Source: Deltaproteobacteria bacterium
Lineage (GTDB): Bacteria; UBA10199; SPLOWO2-01-44-7
DNA length: 29,532 nt
Assembly: GCA_030688705.1 (NCBI GenBank)
Contig: JAUYJH010000161.1
Location: 1-29,532 of the forward strand
Direction: 5' to 3'
Numbering within the stretch: position 1 is the first letter of the stretch; every line of letters starts with the position of its first letter. The position numbers and the translations under genes were made by a program. Under the pieces are notes generated by a model that did not search any database, was not told the origin of the DNA, and saw nothing but the letters and a program-made list of their open reading frames with translations. Shown here piece after piece: positions 1-7,542 of the stretch.

Positions 1-314
1 CACCAGTATCGATTTCTCCAAAGATGCCCGGTTCTGCCGTGATATTTGTTAAAATTCCTCGAATAATTAGTGCAGAAGTTATGCATTACTTCGTCAATAA
101 AATGATCGTGATGAGTGGATATAAGCAAATGGGCATGTGTATTCAACAAAGTGTGATTGTAAATTGACAAAGAAAACCTCTCTTTAACCTCGGCCAAAAG
201 ATTTAAAAAATGCTGGAAATCCCTTTCTTCTCGAAGCAGAAACTCACCATTGTTGCACTTTATAACCACATGATAGTAGATGTCGTTTCCTCTAATTCTC
301 GGTGGTCTTGGCAT
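1..314 (-). CDS. REP-associated tyrosine transposase (RAYT, Y1_Tnp/IS200-like), 3' end cut off by window edge
   Basis: The minus strand reads open from the ATG at 314 to the window edge (104 codons), starting MPRPPRIRGNDIYYHVVIKC and continuing through NTHAHLLIS to GHLWRNRYW. The HAH triplet is the HUH metal-binding motif of Y1 transposases, and the GHLW-x-RYW block is typical of the RAYT branch of that family. A strong Shine-Dalgarno run (GGGGGG, seven bases before the ATG) supports the start. Members act as single-stranded DNA endonucleases that process REP palindromes through a later tyrosine. That tyrosine lies beyond the window, so integrity cannot be judged. A cluster of REP-like hairpins lies directly upstream of the gene (331-516), as expected for a RAYT and its cognate repeats. 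Family assignment is firm; activity is not shown. Confidence 0.85.
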   Translation of the reverse strand, partial: MPRPPRIRGNDIYYHVVIKCNNGEFLLREERDFQHFLNLLAEVKERFSLSIYNHTLLNTHAHLLISTHHDHFIDEVMHNFCTNYSRNFNKYHGRTGHLWRNRYW

Positions 315-330
315 ATTTATCCCCCCTTTT

Positions 331-516
331 TTCACGAGGTGCCTGACTCCTCATAGGTATCCGGCTCCTCGTGAAGGGATGCTTATGCGAAAACCGTGCC
401 AAGGCCGGAGAGAAATAAGAGGGGTTTAGCAAGATGCGCTGATTGATTTTCGTCGGCAAACGACGAAAATCGTACGAGGTGCCTGGCACCTTATGAAGAG
501 TCAGGCTCCTCGTGAA
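331..516. repeat. REP-like palindrome cluster next to the RAYT gene
   Basis: Several inverted repeats are packed here. The segment at 331-354 (ttcacgaggtgcctgactcc...) recurs nearly exactly in inverted orientation at 493-516. 331-375 can fold on itself through TTCACGAGG/CCTCGTGAA. 445-471 is a perfect hairpin with an 11-bp stem (GATTTTCGTCG) and a 5-base loop. 477-491 is a 7-bp hairpin (AGGTGCC-T-GGCACCT). The arrangement resembles a BIME-type REP cluster beside its RAYT. The 493-516 end abuts the stop codon of the outer-membrane protein gene and might help end its transcription. A degraded copy of the GAGGTGCCTGAC core appears at about 8571-8590. Confidence 0.75.
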
Positions 517-517
517 A

Positions 518-2278
518 CTAGAACTCAATCATCGCGGTGAATCGGGCGGCGAAGCCGATGGAGGCTTTGTCGGATGGGATCGGGTCGATAATATTGCCCG
601 GGTCGGTCACGTTCACATCGGTATTGTATTCACGCCCCGGAATCAAGACGCCCGTTTCGAGGCTGGTATAAAGGTTATGGAAAAAGAGGGCCTCTGCCGT
701 AGCGTCGATCTCAACACCGTACCATCTTTTGAAGAAAGAATTGGCCGTTTCGGTGATGGCAGGAAGGCTGGAATTATTAAGCAGCTGTGCAAAATTCAAA
801 TTCACGTTTTTCTTCGGCGCCCATGCGGTAATAATTGTTCCACCAATTTTCATCCAATCTGCCTGCGGTATGGCATCCCGGATATTGAGTGTATGGGCAT
901 AACCGGCGGTGATGTAAAGAGCGTTGTTGATAAAATTGCCGGTGATCGGTGCCCCGCCGGTCAGCTTGGTGGTGGTGGAGGGGTTGTTGGCAGTCCCTCC
1001 ATACATGGAGGGTGAAGAACCCATCGGTTCATAAAACATCAAAAGGGCAATCCGATAATCGGGACGAAAACCGTACTGGGTGATTTTTCCGGAAAGGGCG
1101 TTGGCATCGCCACTGGCATAACCGGTTTTGACAGACCATTCACCCCCCCAATCGTAAATTCCTGCCGCTTCAAAAGCGGCCATCATAATTTCAGCGCTTT
1201 GCTTGGCAGGAAGATTGATAATACCGGCTCCTGTGGCGCTGGAAGAAAAGGCGCTGAATGGAATGGCATTTACAGCAAGGCCGGTCGAAATATCTCCGCC
1301 GATATAAACTCCCTCAAACTGAAAAGTATATTCGTTGTAATTATATTTTGCGTAGATATCGCCGAAATAAAGAAGCGTACTGCCGTCAATGCCGGAAGCC
1401 ACCACGTTCCCCTTGGCATCGATGGCGGTCATGGTGGTTCCGGTGCCGCCGCTGCGCCGGCGGGCTCCCGCAAAAGTGCCGATTGCCCATTGGGGGTGCT
1501 CATAGTAAAGCACCGCCGCGTATTGCTGTAAATCCTGTCCATTATCCCGAATCACGCCACCCAACCCCTGCACGCGGGGATCTTGTTGGGCTTCAAAAGG
1601 GATGTCCCACAAAAGACCTGCGGCCATGGCGGCACCAGTATTAAAATCGAATTCAGTCAGGTATAAAATACGATCTTCGGAATCGCCGAAATCTCCCTGC
1701 CGCTCTTCGCCGTCATTCTGGAAAATACCGAGCCCCCAATGCGACGGCTGCCGGCCAAGTTTGAATTTGCCGATGGGGCTCATTATTTCCATCCAAGCCC
1801 GCCGCACGTTGATGGAGCCTGTTTCTCCGGCGACACCGCCGACCTCTCCGATGGTGCCGGCCCCGGAAGGAAGCGTGAGCGTCCCCACAACGGGGGAGAG
1901 AATTTGCAGATTTTGGTTGGCCTTGGACCCAAAAACGATGTTATCCAAAAAATCGAATTCGGCATAGACCCCCAAGTTATCGTTTACCTTGATGTTGGGC
2001 TGGACGCGCAAGCGCATCTGATTGAATTGCATCAAACCGAAACGGTCGTTGCTGTGGGTGATGCTGTTGTTGGGAGTTTGAAGATCGACGTCTTGCAAAA
2101 CCATGGCCCGCGTGCGGTAGTAGCCCTTCAAACCGAAGTCGATGGCGAAGGATGAGAATGGAAAAAGAAGAAGAAGCAGAAAAAAGAGAGATTGCTTCCT
2201 GCCTGCCGGCAGGCACGGCGCTAACGCTCGCAATGACAGAGATAAGAATCCCTTGCCCCCAAAGGACTTACGATGCAT
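518..2278 (-). CDS. Outer-membrane beta-barrel (porin-like) protein, function unknown
   Basis: About 586 residues. A hydrophobic signal core (SLFFLLLLLFPFSSFA) is followed by a mature start near IDFGLKGYYRTR. The mature part is a run of alternating aromatic/polar strands (RAWMEIMSPIGKFKLGRQPSHWG, YKYNYNEYTFQFEGVYIGG and similar) and ends in ...TAMIEF with a terminal phenylalanine, the usual signal for outer-membrane insertion by BAM. This is the look of a porin or alginate-export-like barrel, but I do not recognise a specific family or substrate. An ATG at 2323 is in frame but lies inside the groEL terminator hairpin, so I use the ATG at 2278. Neither has a good ribosome binding site. The codons between 2278 and the signal core come from an inserted repeat (2189-2238), so the true start could be a non-ATG codon inside it. 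The gene stands alone behind the groESL terminator. Confidence 0.75.
   Translation of the reverse strand: MHRKSFGGKGFLSLSLRALAPCLPAGRKQSLFFLLLLLFPFSSFAIDFGLKGYYRTRAMVLQDVDLQTPNNSITHSNDRFGLMQFNQMRLRVQPNIKVNDNLGVYAEFDFLDNIVFGSKANQNLQILSPVVGTLTLPSGAGTIGEVGGVAGETGSINVRRAWMEIMSPIGKFKLGRQPSHWGLGIFQNDGEERQGDFGDSEDRILYLTEFDFNTGAAMAAGLLWDIPFEAQQDPRVQGLGGVIRDNGQDLQQYAAVLYYEHPQWAIGTFAGARRRSGGTGTTMTAIDAKGNVVASGIDGSTLLYFGDIYAKYNYNEYTFQFEGVYIGGDISTGLAVNAIPFSAFSSSATGAGIINLPAKQSAEIMMAAFEAAGIYDWGGEWSVKTGYASGDANALSGKITQYGFRPDYRIALLMFYEPMGSSPSMYGGTANNPSTTTKLTGGAPITGNFINNALYITAGYAHTLNIRDAIPQADWMKIGGTIITAWAPKKNVNLNFAQLLNNSSLPAITETANSFFKRWYGVEIDATAEALFFHNLYTSLETGVLIPGREYNTDVNVTDPGNIIDPIPSDKASIGFAARFTAMIEF
2189..2238. 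repeat. Dispersed repeat (agattgcttc...gctcgcaatgaca family) with nested CCTGCCGGCAGG palindrome
   Basis: The two halves agattgcttc and gctcgcaatgaca are the arms of a repeat also seen at 4999-5027 and 22108-22193. Here they are split by extra DNA containing the perfect 16-bp palindrome at 2200-2215 (TGCCTGCCGGCAGGCA). The whole unit is translated in frame in the N-terminal region of the outer-membrane protein, as ...SLRALAPCLPAGRKQ. Confidence 0.75.
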
Positions 2279-2290
2279 GCGGCGTCTATA

Positions 2291-2337
2291 GCATAAAAAA
2301 TAAAAAGGGGAAGTGGTTTTCAACCCACTTCCCCTTT
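2291..2337 (-). terminator. Rho-independent terminator of the groESL operon
   Basis: The arms at 2304-2316 and 2325-2337 form a 13-bp perfect stem (core GGGGAAGTGG/CCACTTCCCC) with an 8-base loop. On the minus strand the stem is followed by a T-rich tract (TTTTTATTTTTTAT, 2304 down to 2291). It lies about 40 bases past the groEL stop codon and ahead of the outer-membrane protein gene, separating the two transcription units. Confidence 0.88.
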
Positions 2338-2342
2338 CCGAA

Positions 2343-2370
2343 AGATCCTTCGCTAACGCTCAGGATGACA
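2343..2370. repeat. Dispersed repeat, gatccttcg...ctcaggatgaca family
   Basis: This is a short unit of the AGGATCCTTCG/CTCAGGATGA type between the groEL stop and its terminator. Relatives in the window are at 6562-6588 and 14831-14871, in the opposite orientation. Confidence 0.6.
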
Positions 2371-2378
2371 AACTTGAA

Positions 2379-4004
2379 TTACATACCATAGTCATGCGGC
2401 ATGTGCGGAGCAGCCGAAGCTTTGTCTTCCTTCGGGCGCTCGGCAATCATCGCCTCTGTGGTGATCATGAGACTTGCAACCGAAGCGGCGTTCTGCAATG
2501 CGGAACGGGTCACTTTGGTCGGGTCGATGATACCGGCCTTCAAGAGATCTTCAAAGCGGCCTTCTTCGGCGTTAAAGCCTTCGGCCCCTTTAAGTTCCTT
2601 AATGCGAGAGACAACAACAGCCCCTTCCCAGCCGGCATTTTCAGAAATCTGACGGCAAGGTTCTTCAAGGGCTCTGCGGACGATGTTGATTCCAGACTGC
2701 TCCGCTTCATTGGCCCCTTTGAGGGTTTCCAATGTGGAGAGACAGCGGATGTAGGCAACGCCGCCCCCGGGGACGATCCCCTCTTCAACAGCGGCGCGGG
2801 TGGCGTGCAAAGCATCTTCCACTCTGGCTTTTTTCTCTTTCAATTCGGTTTCAGTGGCGGCACCGACATTAATGACGGCAACACCGCCGACCAGTTTGGC
2901 CAAACGCTCTTGTAATTTTTCTTTGTCATAATCCGAAGTGGTCGTTTTGACCTGCTCGCGGAGTTGTTTGACTCTGGCTTCAATCTGCTCTTTTTTGCCG
3001 GCTCCATCCACGATCGTGGTGTTGTCTTTGTCGACAACCACTCTCTTGGCCTGGCCCACATCGGCAACCTGAACGCTTTCCAGCTTGATGCCCAGCTCTT
3101 CGGCAATCATTTTGCCGCCGGTCAACGTGGCGAGATCTTCAAGCATCGCCTTTCTGCGGTCACCAAAGCCGGGGGCTTTGACGGCACAGACATGCAGGGT
3201 GCCGCGGAGCTTGTTGACAACCAAAGTTGCCAATGCTTCGCCTTCCACCTCTTCAGCGATAATCAAAAGAGGCCTTCCCATTTTGGCAATTTGTTCCAAA
3301 ACCGGAAGAAGGTCTTTCATGCTGGAGACTTTTTTCTCATTCAAGAGGATTAACGGGTTTTCCAGAACGCATTCCATTCTCTCCGGATCGGTGACGAAAT
3401 AAGGGGAGAGATAACCGCGGTCAAACTGCATTCCTTCGACCACTTCCAGGGTGGTTTCCATTCCCTTGGCCTCTTCAACGGTGATGACCCCCTCTTTGCC
3501 GACTTTTTCCATCGCCTCGGCGATGATGGTGCCGATGGTGGCGTCATTGTTGGCAGAGATGGTGCCGACCTGCGCGATCTCTTTTTGATCTTTGGTCTGT
3601 TTGGAAAGCTTCTTCAAATCTTCAACAACCGAGGTGACCGCTTTGTCGATACCGCGTTTCAAACCCATCGGGTTATGACCTGCGGAAACGAGTTTGGCGC
3701 CCTCTGCGAAAATGGCTTCTGCCAAAATCGTGGCGGTTGTCGTTCCATCACCGGCAACGTCTGATGTTTTGCTGGCGACTTCTTTTACCATCTGGGCGCC
3801 CATGTTTTCAAAACGGTCAGCCAATTCAACATCTTTGGCAACAGTGACACCGTCTTTGGTGATGGTTGGGGAACCAAACGATTTTTCCAACACGACGTTA
3901 CGGCCTTTAGGGCCGAGCGTTACTTTGACTGCAGCGGCCAAAGTGCGGACCCCTTTTAAGATCCGGTCTCTAGCCTCTTGTTCAAACAAAATATCTTTTG
4001 CCAT
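2379..4004 (-). CDS. groL: Chaperonin GroEL (60 kDa, HSP60)
   Basis: 541 residues, full family length, starting MAKDILFEQEARDRILKGVR. This is the ATP-driven chaperonin ring subunit that folds cytoplasmic proteins with the GroES lid. Visible hallmarks are the ATP-site GDGTTTATILAEAI block, the LGPKGRNVVLEKSFGSPTITKDG segment and the IVPGGGVAYIR block near the end of the equatorial domain. The start has a canonical AGGAGG ribosome binding site. The gene follows groES by 23 bases and ends at its own terminator (2291-2337). The C-terminal tail is APHMPHDYGM, not the long GGM repeat common in GroEL, although it still ends in GM. Regulation is through the CIRCE element upstream of groES. Confidence 0.98.
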   Translation of the reverse strand: MAKDILFEQEARDRILKGVRTLAAAVKVTLGPKGRNVVLEKSFGSPTITKDGVTVAKDVELADRFENMGAQMVKEVASKTSDVAGDGTTTATILAEAIFAEGAKLVSAGHNPMGLKRGIDKAVTSVVEDLKKLSKQTKDQKEIAQVGTISANNDATIGTIIAEAMEKVGKEGVITVEEAKGMETTLEVVEGMQFDRGYLSPYFVTDPERMECVLENPLILLNEKKVSSMKDLLPVLEQIAKMGRPLLIIAEEVEGEALATLVVNKLRGTLHVCAVKAPGFGDRRKAMLEDLATLTGGKMIAEELGIKLESVQVADVGQAKRVVVDKDNTTIVDGAGKKEQIEARVKQLREQVKTTTSDYDKEKLQERLAKLVGGVAVINVGAATETELKEKKARVEDALHATRAAVEEGIVPGGGVAYIRCLSTLETLKGANEAEQSGINIVRRALEEPCRQISENAGWEGAVVVSRIKELKGAEGFNAEEGRFEDLLKAGIIDPTKVTRSALQNAASVASLMITTEAMIAERPKEDKASAAPHMPHDYGM

Positions 4005-4027
4005 ATTTCCTCCTTATTTAAGATTAA

Positions 4028-4324
4028 TTAACCAATGACTCCTAAAACATCGTCCTCGCGGACAACCAAATATTCTTCTCCATCCAGCTTCACTTCTGTT
4101 CCGGAATATTTTGAGAAAAGAATTTTCTCTCCCGGTTTGACGTCGGGGGCTTGGAATTTTCCGTTTTCCAAAACTTTACCCAGACCTACGGCGATGACTT
4201 CCCCCTCCTGCGGTTTTTCCTTAGCGGAATCGGGGATGATGATGCCGCCGGCGGTTTTTTCCTCTTCAGTCAGTCTGCGGACAACCAAACGGTCGTGCAG
4301 AGGACGAATTTTTAGTTTCGACAT
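4028..4324 (-). CDS. groS: Co-chaperonin GroES (10 kDa)
   Basis: 98 residues, normal length. It forms the heptameric lid that closes the GroEL folding chamber. The sequence begins MSKLKIRPLHDRLVVRRLTEEEKTAGGIIIPDSAKEKPQEG, containing the GGIIIPD mobile-loop region that contacts GroEL, and ends in the usual EYLVVREDDVLGVIG strand. GGAGG lies seven bases before the ATG. It is first in the operon, directly downstream of a sigma70-type promoter and CIRCE operator. Confidence 0.98.
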   Translation of the reverse strand: MSKLKIRPLHDRLVVRRLTEEEKTAGGIIIPDSAKEKPQEGEVIAVGLGKVLENGKFQAPDVKPGEKILFSKYSGTEVKLDGEEYLVVREDDVLGVIG

Positions 4325-4361
4325 GGCTTTTCCTCCTTATATGTTGTTAATTTTTAGTTTA

Positions 4362-4388
4362 TTAGCACTCTAACCACTAGAGTGCTAA
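4362..4388 (-). promoter_or_regulatory. CIRCE element (HrcA operator) of groESL
   Basis: A perfect CIRCE inverted repeat, TTAGCACTC-N9-GAGTGCTAA, lies between the groESL promoter and the groES start. HrcA repressor binds this element and releases it on heat shock. hrcA itself is not in the window. Confidence 0.97.
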
Positions 4389-4405
4389 ACCTTCAAGGTG
4401 CCGGA

Positions 4406-4434
4406 CATATAGTGGTGTCCTCTTGAAGAGTCAA
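4406..4434 (-). promoter_or_regulatory. Sigma70-type promoter of groESL
   Basis: On the minus strand, TTGACT (4434-4429) and TATATG (4411-4406) are separated by exactly 17 bases. The predicted start point falls just before the CIRCE element, so HrcA would act on the initially transcribed region. The -35 lies within a small inverted repeat (CCTCTTGA/TCAAGAGG, 4419-4438) that directly follows the stop codon of the upstream DUF507 gene. Confidence 0.8.
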
Positions 4435-4438
4435 GAGG

Positions 4439-4711
4439 TTATAACCCTTTTTTGGAGAGTTCTTCGTCGAAGTACTGGCGGTAGAGAAGGTCCCATTCTC
4501 TGGAACCTTCGGGGATATTTCGTTTCAACGTGCCGATTTTATTTCGGATTTGGGTGTCCACACTCTCTAAAAGAGAGCCAAATTGGTGAAAAGCCTGTTT
4601 GATTCCAGCCAAAGCCTTTGCCTCTTCAGGATAGCTGGCGCCCCCTTTGGTTCGCAGGGTTTTAAGAATTTCATGAGACAAAAAGTTGATCCGATCGTCC
4701 GATAGGTTCAT
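4439..4711 (-). CDS. DUF507 family protein (second of pair)
   Basis: 90 residues, starting MNLSDDRINFLSHEILKTLRTKG. It matches the DUF507 pattern: a short, wholly cytoplasmic, helical and charged protein with an N-terminal LSDDRINFLSHEIL helix. The function of DUF507 is not known. Its ATG overlaps the stop codon of the preceding gene by four bases (ATGA), so the pair is translationally coupled. Tandem DUF507 genes recur in Deltaproteobacteria, which supports the taxonomic reading. The two proteins share an architecture but are clearly diverged. Confidence 0.8.
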   Translation of the reverse strand: MNLSDDRINFLSHEILKTLRTKGGASYPEEAKALAGIKQAFHQFGSLLESVDTQIRNKIGTLKRNIPEGSREWDLLYRQYFDEELSKKGL

Positions 4712-4986
4712 AAAACGAAGTTTTTCTCCTTGGCCAACTGCCTTTTAATCATCGAAAAAGCCTTTTCTTCGTCGATATTCTGACCGATCTTCTTTTTATT
4801 GATGTCGAGCAGTTTTTGGGCCTCATCATTCAATTTTTGCTCCTGCTCAAAGTTGTTTTTAAAAATGGAGGCGACCTGGCTGGCCAAATTTTCATCGGAC
4901 TGGCCAAAATTGGCCAACTTTTTCTCTTTTAATACCTTGATTATGTGCCTGGCCAAAGGTTCCAGCTGGCTGAATTTGAGTTGCAT
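4708..4986 (-). CDS. DUF507 family protein (first of pair)
   Basis: 92 residues, starting MQLKFSQLEPLARHIIKVLKE. It is helical and lysine/glutamate-rich and carries the DUF507-like NDEAQKLLDINKKKIGQNIDEEKAFSMIKRQLAKE tract. An upstream in-frame ATG at 5028 would add 14 residues, but that extension is only the translation of a dispersed repeat (4999-5027). I choose 4986 because AAGGTG sits six bases before it. It overlaps the next DUF507 gene by ATGA and is divergent from prpD. Confidence 0.8.
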   Translation of the reverse strand: MQLKFSQLEPLARHIIKVLKEKKLANFGQSDENLASQVASIFKNNFEQEQKLNDEAQKLLDINKKKIGQNIDEEKAFSMIKRQLAKEKNFVL

Positions 4987-4998
4987 TGCGGGCACCTT

Positions 4999-5027
4999 AG
5001 ATTGCTTCGCTTGCGCTCGCAATGACA
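4999..5027. repeat. Dispersed repeat, agattgcttcgc...gctcgcaatgaca family
   Basis: A single copy occupies most of the 62-base gap between the divergent DUF507 and prpD starts, so any promoters for these two genes must overlap it. Related units are at 2189-2238 and 22108-22193. Confidence 0.75.
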
Positions 5028-5048
5028 AATTGCTAGGAGAATCGCTCT

Positions 5049-6557
5049 ATGCACAAGTTTAAGGTCAGAGTTTATCCATCGAAAGAGAATCTCCCAAAAG
5101 AAAAGCAGTTGGCTTGGGGCATGGCCGAGCTGGCCTCTCATAATATAAAGGCCGATTCTCTTGCCTCTGAAATGGTTGCCAACCGGGTTATCGATAATGC
5201 CGCAGTCGCTATGGCCGCCATCAATCGAAAACCGGTGGTCGCCGCCCGCTTGCAGGCTTTGGCCCACCCCAGCGAAAAGGGGGCCGCACTTTTTGGAATA
5301 TCAAACGACCAAACTTTCGAATGTGAATGGGCCGCATGGGCCAATAATGTCGCCGTGCGGGAATTGGATATGCACGATACCTTTCTGGCGGCCGATTATT
5401 CCCATCCCGGAGATACCATTCCCGCCCTTTTGGCAGTGGCCCAACAAAAAAGTAAAACCGGCAACGATTTATTGCTGGGCATTTTGACCGCTTATGAAAT
5501 TCAGATGAATCTGGTCAAAGGCATTTGCCTCCACGAATTTAAAAAAGATCATATCGCCCATTTGACCCCGGCCATCGCCGCGGGGATTGGAACGTTACTC
5601 AAACTCGATACTGAAACGATTTTTCAGGCGATCAACCAGTCGGTTCATTTGAGTTTTTCGACACGGCAGTCGCGCAAGGGAGAGATTTCCAGCTGGAAGG
5701 CTTATGTTCCGGGGTTTGCGGGGAAGCTGGCGATTGAAGCGGTCGATCGGGCGATGCGTGGAGAAAAATCGCCCTCGCCCATTTATGAAGGAGAAGATTC
5801 GGTGATTGCCTGGATGCTCGGCGGAAAAAATGCCGAATACACCGTGCCGTTGCCAGAAGTGGGGGCTCCCTTCAAAACCATTTTGGAATCGTACACCAAG
5901 GAACACTCCGCAGAATATCAGGCGCAAGCATTGATCGATATTGCTTTTAATCTGCACCGCAAAAAGATTGATCTTTCAAAAATCAAAGAGATTGTCATTA
6001 ACACCAGCCATCATACTCATATGGTTATTGGGACCGGTGCCAATGACCCGCAAAAATTCGACCCTGATGCTAGCCGAGAAACGCTGGACCACAGTGCCAT
6101 GTATATTTTTGCAGTCGCACTCGAGGACGGTGCCTGGCACCATGAGAAAAGTTATTCTAAAGAACGTTCTCATCGCCCGTCTACCGTAGAGCTTTGGAAA
6201 AAAATCCGGACCGAGATGACAAAAGAATGGACCGATTCCTATCATCACCCCGATCCTGGCAAGAAAAAATTCGGGGCGGAAGTGGTGATCACCCTGAAAG
6301 ATGGCTCCAAAATCAGTGAGCGATTGGACAATGCCAATGCCCATCCAAACGGGGCAAGGCCGTTCACAAGACCGCAATATATTCAGAAGTTCAAAACGTT
6401 ATCGGAGAGAGCGATTACCTCCAAAGAACAAGAACGGTTTTTACAATTAGCCGAAGGGCTTCCTAATTTGGATGTCGCAAAGGTGCGTCAGCTCAATGTC
6501 GTGGTTAATAAAGAATCCTTGGAAGGAAATAAGCGGGATGATAAGGGGATATTTTAG
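5049..6557 (+). CDS. prpD: 2-methylcitrate dehydratase PrpD (MmgE/PrpD family)
   Basis: 502 residues, close to the usual PrpD length. It dehydrates 2-methylcitrate to 2-methyl-cis-aconitate in the methylcitrate cycle that disposes of propionyl-CoA. The protein follows the PrpD template end to end: NRVIDNAAVA near the N terminus, WAAWANNVAVRELDMHDTFL, ADYSHPGDTIPALLAVAQ, RQSRKGEISSWKAYVPGFAGK, SYTKEHSAEYQAQA, ASRETLDHSAMYIFAVALEDG and the C-terminal AHPNGARPFTRPQY. AGGAGA lies eight bases before the ATG. No prpB or prpC is in the window, so the rest of the pathway must be elsewhere. The distinction from generic MmgE/PrpD proteins rests on this full-length likeness. Confidence 0.93.
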   Translation: MHKFKVRVYPSKENLPKEKQLAWGMAELASHNIKADSLASEMVANRVIDNAAVAMAAINRKPVVAARLQALAHPSEKGAALFGISNDQTFECEWAAWANNVAVRELDMHDTFLAADYSHPGDTIPALLAVAQQKSKTGNDLLLGILTAYEIQMNLVKGICLHEFKKDHIAHLTPAIAAGIGTLLKLDTETIFQAINQSVHLSFSTRQSRKGEISSWKAYVPGFAGKLAIEAVDRAMRGEKSPSPIYEGEDSVIAWMLGGKNAEYTVPLPEVGAPFKTILESYTKEHSAEYQAQALIDIAFNLHRKKIDLSKIKEIVINTSHHTHMVIGTGANDPQKFDPDASRETLDHSAMYIFAVALEDGAWHHEKSYSKERSHRPSTVELWKKIRTEMTKEWTDSYHHPDPGKKKFGAEVVITLKDGSKISERLDNANAHPNGARPFTRPQYIQKFKTLSERAITSKEQERFLQLAEGLPNLDVAKVRQLNVVVNKESLEGNKRDDKGIF

Positions 6558-6561
6558 TCCC

Positions 6562-6588
6562 GGACATCCTGAGCTTGTCGAAGGATGG
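6562..6588 (+). repeat. Dispersed repeat (catcctgagc...tcgaaggatg) supplying a ribosome binding site
   Basis: The unit ggacatcctgagcttgtcga...ggatgg follows the prpD stop. Its conserved GAAGGA end (6580-6585) lies eight bases before the aroF-type ATG at 6594 and is the only Shine-Dalgarno-like sequence there. A relative at 14831-14871 does the same for the copper ATPase gene. Confidence 0.7.
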
Positions 6589-6593
6589 AAACG

Positions 6594-7331
6594 ATGAATT
6601 TTAAAATATTTATTCAAACAAAACCGTTCGTGATTGCGGGGCCCTGTGCGGTTGAGAGTGAGGCCCAGCTTTTGGCCACGGCGCGTGGAGTAAAAGCCGC
6701 AGGCGCTCATGCACTTCGCGGCGGTGCTTATAAACCGCGCACCTCTCCCCATTCGTTTCAGGGTTTGGGAGAAGAGGGATTAAAGCTTTTGGCGAAGGCC
6801 CGTGCCGAGACCGGTCTGCCCGTTGTGACCGAAGTTTTGGATACGCGCGATGTCTTGCTCGTTGCCGAATATGCAGACATCATCCAGATCGGCTCGCGCA
6901 GTACGCAGAATTTTCCGCTCCTCAAAGAGGTCGCCAAAACAAAAAAGCCGGTGATTTTAAAACGGGGCATGGCGATGACGGTGGAAGAGTGGCTCTCTGC
7001 GGCCGATTATATTCTGGAATCAGGCCACGACCAAATTATTTTGTGCGAGCGGGGGATTCGCACTTTTGAAACCGCAACCCGCCACACCCTAGATTTGAAT
7101 GTCGTCCCCCTATTAAAAGAGAGAACAAAATTAGCCGTGATGGTCGACCCCTCCCACGGCACGGGCCGCGCCTCATTAGTAGCCCCCATGGCCAAAGCAG
7201 CCCTAGCCTGCGGCGCCGACGGCCTCTTAATCGAAGTCCACGCCGACCCCTCGCACGCCTTAAGCGACGGCCAGCAATCACTAGACCTCCCTGCATTTGA
7301 AAAATTAATGAAAACACTATTGTCCCGATGA
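6594..7331 (+). CDS. aroF: 3-deoxy-7-phosphoheptulonate (DAHP) synthase, type I-beta, core domain only
   Basis: About 245 residues, a single TIM barrel. It condenses phosphoenolpyruvate and erythrose 4-phosphate, the first step of the shikimate pathway. Motifs are FVIAGPCAVES near the start, the substrate-binding KPRTSPHSFQGLG, QIGSRSTQNFPLL, ILKRGM, DPSHGTGR and IEVHADPSHALSDG. The KPRTSP motif favours DAHP synthase over KDO-8-phosphate synthase, which has a different loop (KANRSS). The N-terminal ferredoxin-like regulatory domain and the C-terminal chorismate-mutase domain of some relatives are both absent, so feedback inhibition by those routes is not expected. An ATG at 6585 is also in frame, but its Shine-Dalgarno would touch the start codon; 6594 is better spaced. 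It probably shares a transcript with prpD (36-base gap), although the pathways are unrelated. Confidence 0.92.
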   Translation: MNFKIFIQTKPFVIAGPCAVESEAQLLATARGVKAAGAHALRGGAYKPRTSPHSFQGLGEEGLKLLAKARAETGLPVVTEVLDTRDVLLVAEYADIIQIGSRSTQNFPLLKEVAKTKKPVILKRGMAMTVEEWLSAADYILESGHDQIILCERGIRTFETATRHTLDLNVVPLLKERTKLAVMVDPSHGTGRASLVAPMAKAALACGADGLLIEVHADPSHALSDGQQSLDLPAFEKLMKTLLSR

Positions 7332-7334
7332 ATT

Positions 7335-7405
7335 CTCCCCCTTTGTAACCTGCCTGCCGACAGGCAGGGGGGGAGTTAGAGGGGGTAGGGTCTTAGGGTG
7401 AGGGG
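7335..7405. repeat. Composite repeat: ctccccc...agagggggtagg family with nested CCTGCCTG palindrome
   Basis: The flanks ctcccccttt and gggggagttagagggggtaggg...ttagggtgagggg belong to the family seen at 29417-29452 and 21294-21330. They are interrupted by the hairpin CCTGCCTG-ccga-CAGGCAGG (7349-7368), the same palindrome family as 2200-2215 and 11987-12006. As a whole it is a GC-rich stem-loop after the aroF-type gene and may also serve as a terminator. The rest of the gap to 7542 is AT-rich, with no further feature recognised apart from the ribosome binding site of the next gene. Confidence 0.65.
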
Positions 7406-7542
7406 TTCAAATTTCTATCACTTTGAAATCATTAATAAATTTTACGTCCAAAAAAAATAATGAAAAAAATTAAAAAAAGTGAGCAACTTATTTTGAAAAC
7501 GGACGAAAACAATAGTGTAAGGGGGAAAGCTTTGGAGGAGAT

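Noticed and set aside
512..2155. Plus-strand open frames opposite the outer-membrane protein gene
   Set aside because: They lie antisense to a gene with clear barrel features, overlap one another in different frames and have no recognisable domains; similar antisense frames opposite groEL, prpD, copA and nrdJ were rejected likewise.
2279..2323. Longer outer-membrane protein start at 2323
   Set aside because: The ATG lies inside the loop and stem of the groEL terminator and has no ribosome binding site; the added residues do not resemble a signal peptide.
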